Of a stretch of 64,000 nucleotides of DNA, positions 15,488 to 22,529 are shown piece by piece. The DNA is from Akkermansiaceae bacterium. GTDB lineage: Bacteria > Verrucomicrobiota > Verrucomicrobiia > Verrucomicrobiales > Akkermansiaceae. The position numbers and the translations under genes are program-made. Under the pieces are notes generated by a model that made no database searches, was not told the DNA's origin, and saw only the letters and a list, made by a program, of their open reading frames with translations. The stretch spans positions 1 through 64,000 of the forward strand of contig JACKQB010000005.1 in the NCBI GenBank assembly GCA_024233115.1, in the 5' to 3' direction. Each line of letters starts with the position of its first letter. The stretch's first letter is position 1.

Positions 15488-15798
15488 CATAATAAGAATG
15501 CACGCATTGTGTTGCATGTTGTCGCGTTGGTTAGATGAATGGGTTATTGGTTGATCATGGTCATCAGGTTCGATGCCGGATGTTCCTGCTGCCGCGCTCG
15601 CTCTACCTTGATCCATCGATGTCGGTTTATAGATTGAGGGTGGTTTGATCCATGTTGCCCATCGGTTCTCTCCGTGATCGTTGCTCTGGTGTTTCCGGCT
15701 TCGGTCGACATGCCAGGCTAACGCACATGGCTAGATACGGTCGGTGTTAATGGTTGGACATCGGTTTGAGGTGCTGGTGATGGGTTATGAGAATAGTT
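15488..15798 (+). other. ORF-less cassette 20 with 3' motif
   Basis: About 311 bp. The first 230 bp are nearly identical to cassette 15 and the last 80 bp differ, apart from CGGTCGGTGTTAATGG at 15738, 61 nt before R''. The end is closer to that of cassette 5 (CATGGCTAG before the motif), which suggests exchange between cassettes. Confidence 0.78.
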
Positions 15799-15819
15799 GC
15801 CGAACAAGTCGCTGCATCC
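15799..15819 (+). other. attC: attC20, left half (split by IS)
   Basis: R'' is GCCGAAC at 15799-15805, then AAGTCGCTGCATCC. It resumes at 17499. Confidence 0.85.
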
Positions 15820-15884
15820 CCTATGAGGGTTGGCCAGTGAAAAGTGTATTTGTGGGGATAATTTTTTGAGTGATGTTACATGAT

Positions 15885-16295
15885 GTTTGAAGGAAGAAAG
15901 TCAGTCATGGTCGCCGGGAGCCGAGAATGGGCCGGTGACGAGTTCGTCGGAGGCGACCAGAGATCATGACTGACTTTCTGGTTTTGTCCGTTAAACGGCG
16001 GGCCTGCGCAGGCGTTAGTCGGTGGCCTTTCCCTGCATGTTGTGGATCGCTCTGTGGATCCTTCTCCTATCCGTACGTCACTTGATTCGTTTTGAACCAG
16101 AGGTAAGTACAATGGACCTGTTTCGGTCCGCAGGGAAAGCGGGGGGAGTGACCACTCTAACCGTCGTGTCGCTCTTTGGGCGAGCAGACCAGATGCAGCT
16201 CCGATCGACTCCCCGCCACTTTCAAATTTTGCCATTGCGCAGCGTGTGGAACGAAATTGTTATATTCTATAATTTGTTAGTATCTTAAGCTGGGT
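15885..16295 (-). ncRNA. Candidate bridge-RNA region of IS copy 3
   Basis: Same non-coding region as in copies 1 and 2, with hairpin arms at 15895-15909 and 15965-15979, downstream of the transposase. Strand and ends are inferred. Confidence 0.35.
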
Positions 16296-16297
16296 TG

Positions 16298-17437
16298 TTA
16301 TTTGGCTGTTGGTTCAGCGGGGATGAGCCCGAGGTTCTCAAGAGTGGTTTGACCGGTGTTGAGTCTCCAGAGGTCGACCATGAGCATGCGCGCACAGGCA
16401 ACGACGGCCTTTTTTCGAACGGCGGCACTGATCTTGACGCCTTGGCCAAAGACGTAGGGGAACTTTTTGAACCCACGCCAATCCGGGTTCCAGATGTGAA
16501 GCCGCCAGACGGCTTCGACGAGCTGTTTGCGAATCCGTTTGTTGCCCCTCCGGTCGATACATCCGAAACGCTGGTTGGGCCCGGAGCTGTTCTCGCCGGG
16601 GCATAGCCCCGTGAAACTTGAAACCTGTTTCCGGTTTTTGAAGCGGTGCCAGTCGCCGATTTCGTTTTCAATGACGGCAAAGCTGAACTCTCCCAGGCCT
16701 TTGGCTTGTTGTTGCGCACTGCGGTTTTCCCTGGCTGTTTCATTCAGTTCGTAAATGCGTTTGTGCAGCGTCTGGATACATTGTTGGACCGGTTCGATCA
16801 TCGTCAGCAGCCACGGGTTGTATTGTTCGAGGTCGGCTTTGAGCTTGATCCATTTGCGTGCTCCCCACCATCCTTCCGGGACATTGTAGAATCCGTGTTC
16901 GTGCATCAGGCTGCGCCCGTTGCCTGAGAGCATGTTGCGGTTTTTCTGGAGCTGCTGGTGTTGGCGGGAGACGGCGCGTTGCTCGCGCTGGGGGTCGGTT
17001 AGATCGCGCACGACCTTGAAGCGTTTCTTGTTGCCATTGTATTGGAAGTCCCAGAGTTCCTGGGCGAGGTTGTTGGCGTCGGACCTGTCGGTCTTGCGTT
17101 TGCCGTCGAGTTTCTTGGGGGCGACGATGATGGAGTGGACACCAAGTTCGAGTAATTCCCTGTGCAGGTAGGGACCGAAGCCGCAGGCTTCCTGGATAGA
17201 GTGTACGGTGTGGCCGAGGGTGATGAGTTCCCCGGCGAGCTTGATGAACAGCTGGCGGGTGAATTTACCGAGGTAGCGAGGAGAGCCGCCGTTGATCATG
17301 ACGGAGAGGGCGACGCCCTTGAGTTCGACATCAATGCCGAAGTGGAAGAGAAGCGGACGGGTTCCATTTTTCTTGAGTTCTTTGGCGATGGAAGGAAACT
17401 GCTTGAGCGGACGGGTGTTGATTACGTATGTTTTCAT
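16298..17437 (-). CDS. IS110-family DEDD transposase (IS copy 3)
   Basis: Same 379-aa recombinase as at 1603-2742, intact, with all DEDD residues and the ENSSG block. The start is taken at the ATG at 17435-17437 (MKTYVINT). Identical proteins in three places are consistent with recent spread within the array. Confidence 0.9.
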   Translation of the reverse strand: MKTYVINTRPLKQFPSIAKELKKNGTRPLLFHFGIDVELKGVALSVMINGGSPRYLGKFTRQLFIKLAGELITLGHTVHSIQEACGFGPYLHRELLELGVHSIIVAPKKLDGKRKTDRSDANNLAQELWDFQYNGNKKRFKVVRDLTDPQREQRAVSRQHQQLQKNRNMLSGNGRSLMHEHGFYNVPEGWWGARKWIKLKADLEQYNPWLLTMIEPVQQCIQTLHKRIYELNETARENRSAQQQAKGLGEFSFAVIENEIGDWHRFKNRKQVSSFTGLCPGENSSGPNQRFGCIDRRGNKRIRKQLVEAVWRLHIWNPDWRGFKKFPYVFGQGVKISAAVRKKAVVACARMLMVDLWRLNTGQTTLENLGLIPAEPTAK

Positions 17438-17498
17438 TGCGAGAAAAGTTTGTACTAATGAGCGCCTGTCCGCGCTCTTGAAAACACTCATAGTCTCT

Positions 17499-17594
17499 GA
17501 CCGTTAACCGTCCTCGACGCGCAGACTTTAAGAGCGAAAGACCTTTTTTGATTTATCACGGTTGACCCTACGGCGGTTGAGCTTTACGTTCGGC
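17499..17594 (+). other. attC: attC20, right half
   Basis: The site resumes with GACCGTTAACCGTCC and ends with R' GTTCGGC at 17588-17594. Confidence 0.85.
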
Positions 17595-17602
17595 AATAAT
17601 TA

Positions 17603-17630
17603 TGGACAAACAGAACTGTAGATGTATCAT
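17603..17630 (+). promoter_or_regulatory. Promoter of toxin-antitoxin cassette 21
   Basis: TGGACA at 17603-17608, a 16-nt spacer and TATCAT at 17625-17630 end six bases before the ATG at 17637. Same geometry as the other TA cassettes. Confidence 0.6.
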
Positions 17631-17636
17631 GTCCAC

Positions 17637-17825
17637 ATGAACACGCAATATATTACTGATGATCGTGGCGATAAGCTAGCGGTGGTCATTCCTATCTCCG
17701 AGTATCAGGAGTTGATGGAAGACGTATCTGACCTTGTTTCGGTTGCTGAGCGGCGAGATGAGGAGACAGTATCGCTTGCTGACGTTAAGAAGAGCTTGAT
17801 TGCAGATGGACTCCTACAAGGTTGA
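17637..17825 (+). CDS. Phd/YefM-like antitoxin, 62 aa (cassette 21)
   Basis: The start MNTQYITDDRGDKLAVVIPI, then SEYQELMEDVSDL and a C-terminal segment TVSLADVKKSL, fits Phd/YefM-type antitoxins: a beta-rich DNA-binding N-terminus with VVIP-x-x-EY, and a toxin-binding tail. I start at 17637 rather than 17622 because 17637 follows the promoter directly. The gene overlaps the toxin by about 20 bp, which couples translation. Antitoxins of this type also repress their own promoter. Confidence 0.82.
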   Translation: MNTQYITDDRGDKLAVVIPISEYQELMEDVSDLVSVAERRDEETVSLADVKKSLIADGLLQG

Positions 17826-18066
17826 ACTGACGAGGAGCGCGGAGAAAGATCTTCGCCGCATCGATAAGCGTTATATCCCCAAGATATTTGCCGTTATCGA
17901 GGGCTTCGAGGGTGAACCCCGTCCAGTTGGCAGTAAGAAGCTATCTGGCTCTGACCATACGTATAGGATACGCATTGGTGTTTACCGAGTGATTTATGAG
18001 ATCGAGGATGATCGGTTGAAGGTTCTGGTCATTAAAGTTGGCCATCGGAAAGACGTGTATCAATAA
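17806..18066 (+). CDS. RelE-family toxin, 86 aa (cassette 21)
   Basis: The start MDSYKVELTRSAEKDLRRID is the classical RelE/ParE opening. It is followed by PKIFAVIEGFEGEPRPVGSK, LSGSDHTYRIRIGVYRVIYE and VLVIKVGHRKDVYQ, with the conserved R-x-G-x-Y-R and GHR-x-D-V-Y motifs. RelE toxins cleave mRNA in the ribosomal A site; the residues of the GHRKDVY end are consistent with a RelE-type enzyme. I start at the second Met. The gene stops 5 bp before R''. Confidence 0.9.
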   Translation: MDSYKVELTRSAEKDLRRIDKRYIPKIFAVIEGFEGEPRPVGSKKLSGSDHTYRIRIGVYRVIYEIEDDRLKVLVIKVGHRKDVYQ

Positions 18067-18071
18067 ATTTG

Positions 18072-18187
18072 GCCGAACAAGGCGAAGCATCCGACCGTTA
18101 ACCGTCCTGAGTCCGAGACCGTTTTTAGTTAAAACCATGAATGATTTGCGGCTGTTTTACACGCGGCGGTTGTTCTCTACGCTCCAA
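18072..18187 (+). other. attC: attC21, terminal, degenerate R'
   Basis: R'' is GCCGAAC at 18072-18078. The expected R' has decayed to GCTCCAA at 18181-18187. This is the last attC and marks the far end of the array. Loss of R' should block recombination with downstream DNA. Confidence 0.82.
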
Positions 18188-18191
18188 TAAA

Positions 18192-18719
18192 ATGTATCCA
18201 AACTTGCTCGGCGTTATATCTACGATTCTGGCGTTCGTAGCCTTCTTCGTGGTCTACCGTGTTGCAGAGGACGCTTCGCAGAAGAAGCGGGTTCTTTTTA
18301 CCACACTGGCATTGGTTGCGGCGATTCCCGGCGCAAGCTTTGCGGCATACTACGCACATGTCTTTCCGGAGCAATCTTGGTATTACCAGTTCCGCAGCAT
18401 CGAGGGGACTGAGCTCCTAATTGTATTCCTTGGCGTCGCAGGAGGGTTGGTGGCCACGTTATTGCCACGGATACTTCTTGTCCTGCCGCTTCTCGGAGTG
18501 GCCGCGTTCTCTATGGCCCCAATCATGAAGCCGTTTATTGGCCCGATCTCGTCTGGGACGTTTCAGGATAAGTGGGATGGAGAGATATGCCTTCAGAGCA
18601 CTCCATCTGACATCCCACGTGTTGCGGCATTGCTTCGCCACGCACTTATTTTTCTAACACGATCACACACTCAAGGTGACGTGTCTGGGGGAAGAGGTCG
18701 AAGGGCTGGACTTCCTTGA
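18192..18719 (+). pseudogene. Truncated membrane protein with C39-peptidase-like remnant (end of array)
   Basis: I start at MYPNLLGVISTILAFVAFF (ATG at 18192), 4 bp after the decayed R'. About five hydrophobic segments follow to residue 120. The end of the good sequence reads WDGEICLQSTPSDIPRVAAL, then LRHA. In related C39-like papain-fold proteins this place reads C-x-Q-S-T-x-S-T-C-G-P-A, with a catalytic Cys. Here the Cys-Gly is lost. The last 25 residues are read from DNA that is antisense to the rlmD-like gene (18646 onwards), so the original C-terminal peptidase is missing. No attC follows. I regard it as a broken last cassette. Confidence 0.55.
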
Positions 18720-19938
18720 GTTGATAATCAGCTGTTAGAAACTCCTTGAGGTCGCGCATCTGGGTGGCGGGGTTGCAGGAGACGTAGACGACTTTGCCGG
18801 GGCCGAAGGCGAAGAGCTGGTCGAGGAATTCCTGGTTACAGCCCTTGCGTGGGGGATCGATGACAACGGCTGTTTCGCGGGCGGGAAAGGTGATGTCCTT
18901 GAAAATCGCCTCGGCGCTGGCGGCGAGGAAGGTGGTGTTGGTGATGCCGTTGAGGGAGGCGTTTTTCCGTGCCCAGTCGGCGGCCGTGTCACTGACTTCA
19001 ACGCCGGCGACTTTTTCAAACCTGTGTGCCAGGCAGAGGGAGAAGAGGCCGGAGCCACAGTAGGCGTCGACCAGGTATCTGGCCCCACCCGAGGAGGCTT
19101 GCGCGGCGACGTAGCCGGTGAAGGCGGGCAGGATAAACGGATTGTTCTGGAAAAAATCGCCTGCCAGGAAGTTGAATGTCAGGTCGCCGTTTTCGGTGTT
19201 AACCGTTTCGCTGACGGGGTTGCGGTGGTTGGTCTCGACACGACCCTCGGTGGCGCGTAGCAGCAGGGTGGCGTCTTTTTTGTAGGCCCTGGAGTTGGCA
19301 CGGGTTTGTTCACGGATGCGGGGCAGGGCGTCGTTGATCTCGGCCATGGCGATCGGGCAGTGCGGCACATCGACGAGGTGCGAGCGTTGTCCGGCCAGCA
19401 GAAACCCGATGTCGCCGATCTTGCCATCGCGTGGACGTTTGAAGTGCGGCGTGATCTTGGACCGGTAGCCCCATTGTTCGGGGGATGGGATGGCGGGGGA
19501 CACGGTGGTTTTGACACCTGCCATGTGTTGCAGCAGTTCCTCGACCTGGCGGGTTTTCCACGCGAGCTGTTTCTCGTAGGAAAGATGCTGATACTGGCAG
19601 CCGCCGCATTTTCCGAACAATTCGCACCTGGGCTCGAGTCGGTCCGGTGACGGCTTGATGACTTTCACCAGGTCCGCCTGGCTATGGGATTTGTCGTTAC
19701 GGAAGACGCGCGCGAGCACTTTCTCGCCGGGCAGGACGGAGGGGATGAACACCACCCACCCTTCGCCAAGGCTACGGGTGGCTGCGCCGTCATCTTTGGT
19801 TGCAGTGGAGGCTTCGTCATCAATACGCACCCGGGCGATTCCGACACCGAGATTACTCAGGGCGGAGATCTCCACCTCGATTTCCTGGTGGTAATCGAAG
19901 GGGTAAGCTTTGAACTTCTTGGGCTGGCGCATGCACAC
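18646..19938 (-). CDS. RlmD/TrmA-family RNA (uracil-5-)-methyltransferase, 430 aa
   Basis: It makes 5-methyluridine in RNA, most likely 23S rRNA, using S-adenosylmethionine. A TRAM-like N-terminal domain (residues 15-90) is followed by the Fe-S cluster cysteines in CELFGKCGGC and the later Cys in VPHCPIA. The C-terminal methyltransferase domain shows DAYCGSGLFSL (SAM site), VIDPPRKGC, and the nucleophile Cys in YVSCNPATQ. It is of usual length. The TRAM domain has an acidic/Thr-rich insert (residues 40-55). Its last bases overlap the broken cassette gene. Whether the target is U1939, U747 or tRNA cannot be told from the sequence. Confidence 0.9.
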   Translation of the reverse strand: MCMRQPKKFKAYPFDYHQEIEVEISALSNLGVGIARVRIDDEASTATKDDGAATRSLGEGWVVFIPSVLPGEKVLARVFRNDKSHSQADLVKVIKPSPDRLEPRCELFGKCGGCQYQHLSYEKQLAWKTRQVEELLQHMAGVKTTVSPAIPSPEQWGYRSKITPHFKRPRDGKIGDIGFLLAGQRSHLVDVPHCPIAMAEINDALPRIREQTRANSRAYKKDATLLLRATEGRVETNHRNPVSETVNTENGDLTFNFLAGDFFQNNPFILPAFTGYVAAQASSGGARYLVDAYCGSGLFSLCLAHRFEKVAGVEVSDTAADWARKNASLNGITNTTFLAASAEAIFKDITFPARETAVVIDPPRKGCNQEFLDQLFAFGPGKVVYVSCNPATQMRDLKEFLTADYQLKEVQPFDLFPQTRHLECVIVLEK

Positions 19939-20046
19939 CGTTTAAGTTCCAATCTCCAAAAACCAAATACCAAATTAAGGATGCGGCTATTTTTTCTGCA
20001 TGGAGGGTTTGCGGGGTCGTCGGATAGGGGGTAGATTGACGATGCT

Positions 20047-20451
20047 ATGAAAACGATACTTTGTTTGGCTGTGTTGATGGTTTTTCCGGTGGCTGCGTCT
20101 GCCGGGGAGAAGGATGTCTGGTATGACGCCAATGGCAAGGTGGTGAAGGTGACACCGGCGGAGAAAAAGAAAAAGGTGTACGTGCCCGGCTGGAAAAAGC
20201 TGGAGCAAGAGCGCCTGGCGCGTATGGAGGCCCAGCGGCTCGACAGGTCGAGTTCAAGAAGTTCGGGTAGCTATGACTGGGACCCCTATGCCCCGTATTA
20301 TCCGGCTTACGGATATTCCTACCGGCCGTATTACAGCCACGGCTGGAGTTGCAGGCCTACGTATCACCATGGCGGAGGTCATGGACATTCCTCGTTCCGC
20401 TTTAATGGCGGCTACCGTGGCAGCGGCTGGTCGGTGCGGGTGAGGTTTTAG
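20047..20451 (+). CDS. Small secreted Tyr/His/Gly-rich protein, 134 aa
   Basis: The signal peptide MKTILCLAVLMVFPVAASAG is followed by GEKDVWYDANGKVVKVTPAE, a basic linker with AEKKKKVYVPGWKK, and a Tyr/Pro/His/Gly-rich tail (PYAPYYPAYGYSYRPYYSHG). The low-complexity tail resembles surface or envelope proteins rather than enzymes. No family is recognised. The start is supported by the clear signal peptide. Confidence 0.7.
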   Translation: MKTILCLAVLMVFPVAASAGEKDVWYDANGKVVKVTPAEKKKKVYVPGWKKLEQERLARMEAQRLDRSSSRSSGSYDWDPYAPYYPAYGYSYRPYYSHGWSCRPTYHHGGGHGHSSFRFNGGYRGSGWSVRVRF

Positions 20452-20566
20452 ATTTGGAGCGTGAGGGTTGCGTTCGCCCACTCACGCCATGCTGCCATGC
20501 TGACTTGCAGCCCTCCTCCTCCGTCGGGCTGATAAGATATCGTGCATTGCCTCCGCTTTCTCCCGA

Positions 20567-20613
20567 GTAGGCCTACTGTGCCCTGCCGTAGTCTTGTGCG
20601 AAGGAGGGCCTAC
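20567..20613. repeat. Dispersed hairpin repeat (backbone copy)
   Basis: GTAGGCC and GGCCTAC bracket a unit containing TGCCCTGCCGTAGTCTTG and CGAAGGAGGG. The core matches the unit at 12274-12312. Between 20452 and 20665 I see nothing else except the short hairpin GCGTGAG/CTCACGC at 20460-20488. Confidence 0.5.
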
Positions 20614-20665
20614 GTTCCATTTCAGCGAAGCCGCACTTCATCTTCAATCCCGGCACTACGGATTT

Positions 20666-21034
20666 TTATTCGCCGGGAGCGAGCTGGTCCTCTTTTTTCG
20701 GCTGCTTCTCCGGGGCGTCAGGGGTGGCAGGGGCCGATGGCGGAGTGACCGCCACGCTGGGTGCGGTATCGGGGTTGTTCACAGGCTGGCTACCCGTGCC
20801 GATGGAGGAGTCCTTGCCTTCGGCGATCTGGTCGGCGGTGGGTAATTTCATATCGTCGGCCGGGGTCCTGAAGGGATTGGTGGGGTTGGTCTCGACCACA
20901 GGTGCCGGCGGCGGGGCCTGCTGCTGGACGACGGGTTGTTTCACCGGCTCGGGCGCGGGGTCCTCTTTTTTGGCACATGAGGAAAACGCGGCGACGAGGC
21001 CGGTGAGAAGCAGGAGCGTGGTGTGGTTTTTCAT
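20666..21034 (-). CDS. Proline-rich lipoprotein, 122 aa
   Basis: I start at MKNHTTLLLLTGLVAAFSSC (ATG at 21032-21034). Cys20 sits in a lipobox-like LVAAFSSC context. The mature part is almost entirely Pro/Ala/Glu/Gln-rich (PAPEPVKQPVVQQQAPPPAP) and ends with a charged QPKKEDQLAPGE. It is likely an envelope spacer or scaffold. The longer frame to 21193 lacks a signal and is not preferred. Confidence 0.65.
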   Translation of the reverse strand: MKNHTTLLLLTGLVAAFSSCAKKEDPAPEPVKQPVVQQQAPPPAPVVETNPTNPFRTPADDMKLPTADQIAEGKDSSIGTGSQPVNNPDTAPSVAVTPPSAPATPDAPEKQPKKEDQLAPGE

Positions 21035-21253
21035 AACAACAATACCAGTTGGGGTCGTCGTGGGTGGTGTGTTGTACACTGATAAGCAGCCACGGCCCCG
21101 CTGGCAATGAAGAAAATGGACATGAAGAAAATGGGCAGGCGTTGAGAATGAGCCATGGTGGGTGGACAATGGCACAGGAGAACAGGCCGTCATGCGGCGA
21201 ACCCACCACTTGTTGGGCTGGCTATGTTCTCAGCTGCTGGTCTGTCCACGCCA

Positions 21254-22360
21254 TTACGTTCCGACAACACGGTTCATGACCGAGATGTGGCGGACGAGTT
21301 CGCGGGTTTCCTTTTGCCACTGGGCCATGGCCTTGCGCGACACCTCCACCTTGTCGGACACCGCCTGCTCGAGTTCCGAGTAGCTGTCGCTGAGGCGCTG
21401 GGAGAAATTGTGGAACATCTCGCTGGCTTTTTCACTGAGCGGGATGTCCGGCGCCATTGCCGCCATGCGCTCGGCCTGACGGCGTGCCTCACGCATTTCC
21501 GCGAGCAGGATTTTTTCATCGGGCACACGGCGCAGCCCGCTGGTGAGGCCGATTTTCGAAAGCGTCCAGATCATCCACTTGGTGGGGTCGAACTGCCACG
21601 GTTTGACACCATTCCGGTAGTCGTGCTGGAAGGCGTGGTGGTAGTTGTGGTAGCCCTCGCCGCAGGTGAATAGCGCCATGATGGCGGAGTCACGCGCGGT
21701 GTTGTCGGTGTTGTAGGGACGTTTACCGATGGTGTGGCAGAGTGAATTGATAAAGAAGGTGCAGTGCTGGACCACCACGATGCGGAGGATGCCAGCGAGC
21801 AGGAAGCCACCGAGAGCGTAGTGCCATACGGGGTTGACCATATAGGCGATGACGGTGGGAACAACGAGGCCGAGGACAAAGCCGATACCGTGCACATACT
21901 TGTCCTGCCACACGACGAGTTTGTCCTTGAGCAGGTCATTGACATTCTGGACAGGTTGCTCGGGCCTGATTTTGAAGATGAGCCAACCGATGTGGGCCCA
22001 CATGAAACCTTTGGAAATATCATACGGGTCATCGTCGTGGTCGACGTGTTTGTGGTGCGTGCGGTGATCGGACGACCAGTCGAGGCAGGAGTTTTCAAAA
22101 GCACAGGCGCCAAAGAGGAGCGTGGTGAGTTTGACCGGCCACCTGGCTTTGAAGGCGAGGTGGGAAAACAGACGGTGGTAGCCGAGGGTGATACTCATGG
22201 TGGTGGCCGTCGCGTAGAAGAAAAACATGCCGAACTGGAACCAGTCGATACCGAAGTGGTAGAGGTAAACAGGCACGGCGATGAGTGCGGTGAGAGCGGT
22301 GACAAGCAGGAAAATGCTGGTGATCCAGTTGACGCGGTGGAAGGGAATCTTGTTGAACAT
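21254..22360 (-). CDS. Acyl-CoA / acyl-lipid delta-9 desaturase, 368 aa
   Basis: It introduces a cis double bond into saturated acyl chains at the membrane, using a di-iron centre. The three histidine boxes are visible: HRLFSH (62-67), DHRTHHKH (about 99-106) and HNYHHAF in the C-terminal half (GEGYHNYHHAF). Two pairs of hydrophobic segments flank them, as in stearoyl-CoA desaturases. A helical C-terminal extension of about 70 residues, rich in Glu/Ala/Arg, is unusual. I start at MFNKIPFHRVNW (22358-22360). The longer frame upstream is Pro-rich and unlikely to be coding. Confidence 0.9.
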   Translation of the reverse strand: MFNKIPFHRVNWITSIFLLVTALTALIAVPVYLYHFGIDWFQFGMFFFYATATTMSITLGYHRLFSHLAFKARWPVKLTTLLFGACAFENSCLDWSSDHRTHHKHVDHDDDPYDISKGFMWAHIGWLIFKIRPEQPVQNVNDLLKDKLVVWQDKYVHGIGFVLGLVVPTVIAYMVNPVWHYALGGFLLAGILRIVVVQHCTFFINSLCHTIGKRPYNTDNTARDSAIMALFTCGEGYHNYHHAFQHDYRNGVKPWQFDPTKWMIWTLSKIGLTSGLRRVPDEKILLAEMREARRQAERMAAMAPDIPLSEKASEMFHNFSQRLSDSYSELEQAVSDKVEVSRKAMAQWQKETRELVRHISVMNRVVGT

Positions 22361-22529
22361 AGAGTTGAAGAAAAGTGCCGTCTGCGGGTGGTAAGTGTTT
22401 GTGATGGATAGGAAGGGGTGGGGTTCCTTGGGGAAGTGAGGGTCTTTACACAAGACCGGGGGCGAAGTCAAGCTCGGACCCGGCCCGGGCCGAGTCCATG
22501 GCTGTGCCCGGCCCATTGCAGGACGCACC

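Larger units (their letters stand above)
15820..17498 (-). mobile_element. IS110-family (IS1111-like) element, copy 3
   Basis: 1,679 bp, same orientation and same cut point as copies 1 and 2. CTATGAG is at 15821-15827 and CTCATAG at 17487-17493. It agrees with copy 2 at the two internal differences from copy 1, and with copy 1 at the third, so no copy is a simple ancestor of the others. Confidence 0.88.
1..18187 (+). other. Integron gene-cassette array (21 attC sites)
   Basis: Twenty-one imperfect repeats of about 116-121 bp follow short genes or non-coding segments, all in one orientation. Each starts with an RYYYAAC core followed by AAGGCGCTTCATCCGACC or a close variant, and ends with GGCGGTTGAGCTCTACGTTCGGC-like sequence, cited here as CGGTTGAGCTCTACG plus a GTTRRRY core. 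In 19 of 21 units the opening GTTRRRY is the exact reverse complement of the closing RYYYAAC of the same unit, even when the core is unusual (GTTAGCT/AGCTAAC, GTTAGAC/GTCTAAC, GTTCGAT/ATCGAAC). This is the signature of cassettes inserted by an integron integrase. No integrase is present. By orientation it should lie to the left of the window. The window opens inside the first core, directly after its GTT. Confidence 0.93.

Noticed and set aside
11076..15616. Minus-strand ORFs with repeated AERRAQPP-like peptides
   Set aside because: The shared peptide is the translation of attC itself. The frames shift between related cassettes.
491..18187. Regularly spaced repeats that could be taken for CRISPR
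   Set aside because: The repeats are about 118 bp, spaced by whole genes, with paired RYYYAAC/GTTRRRY cores. They are attC sites.
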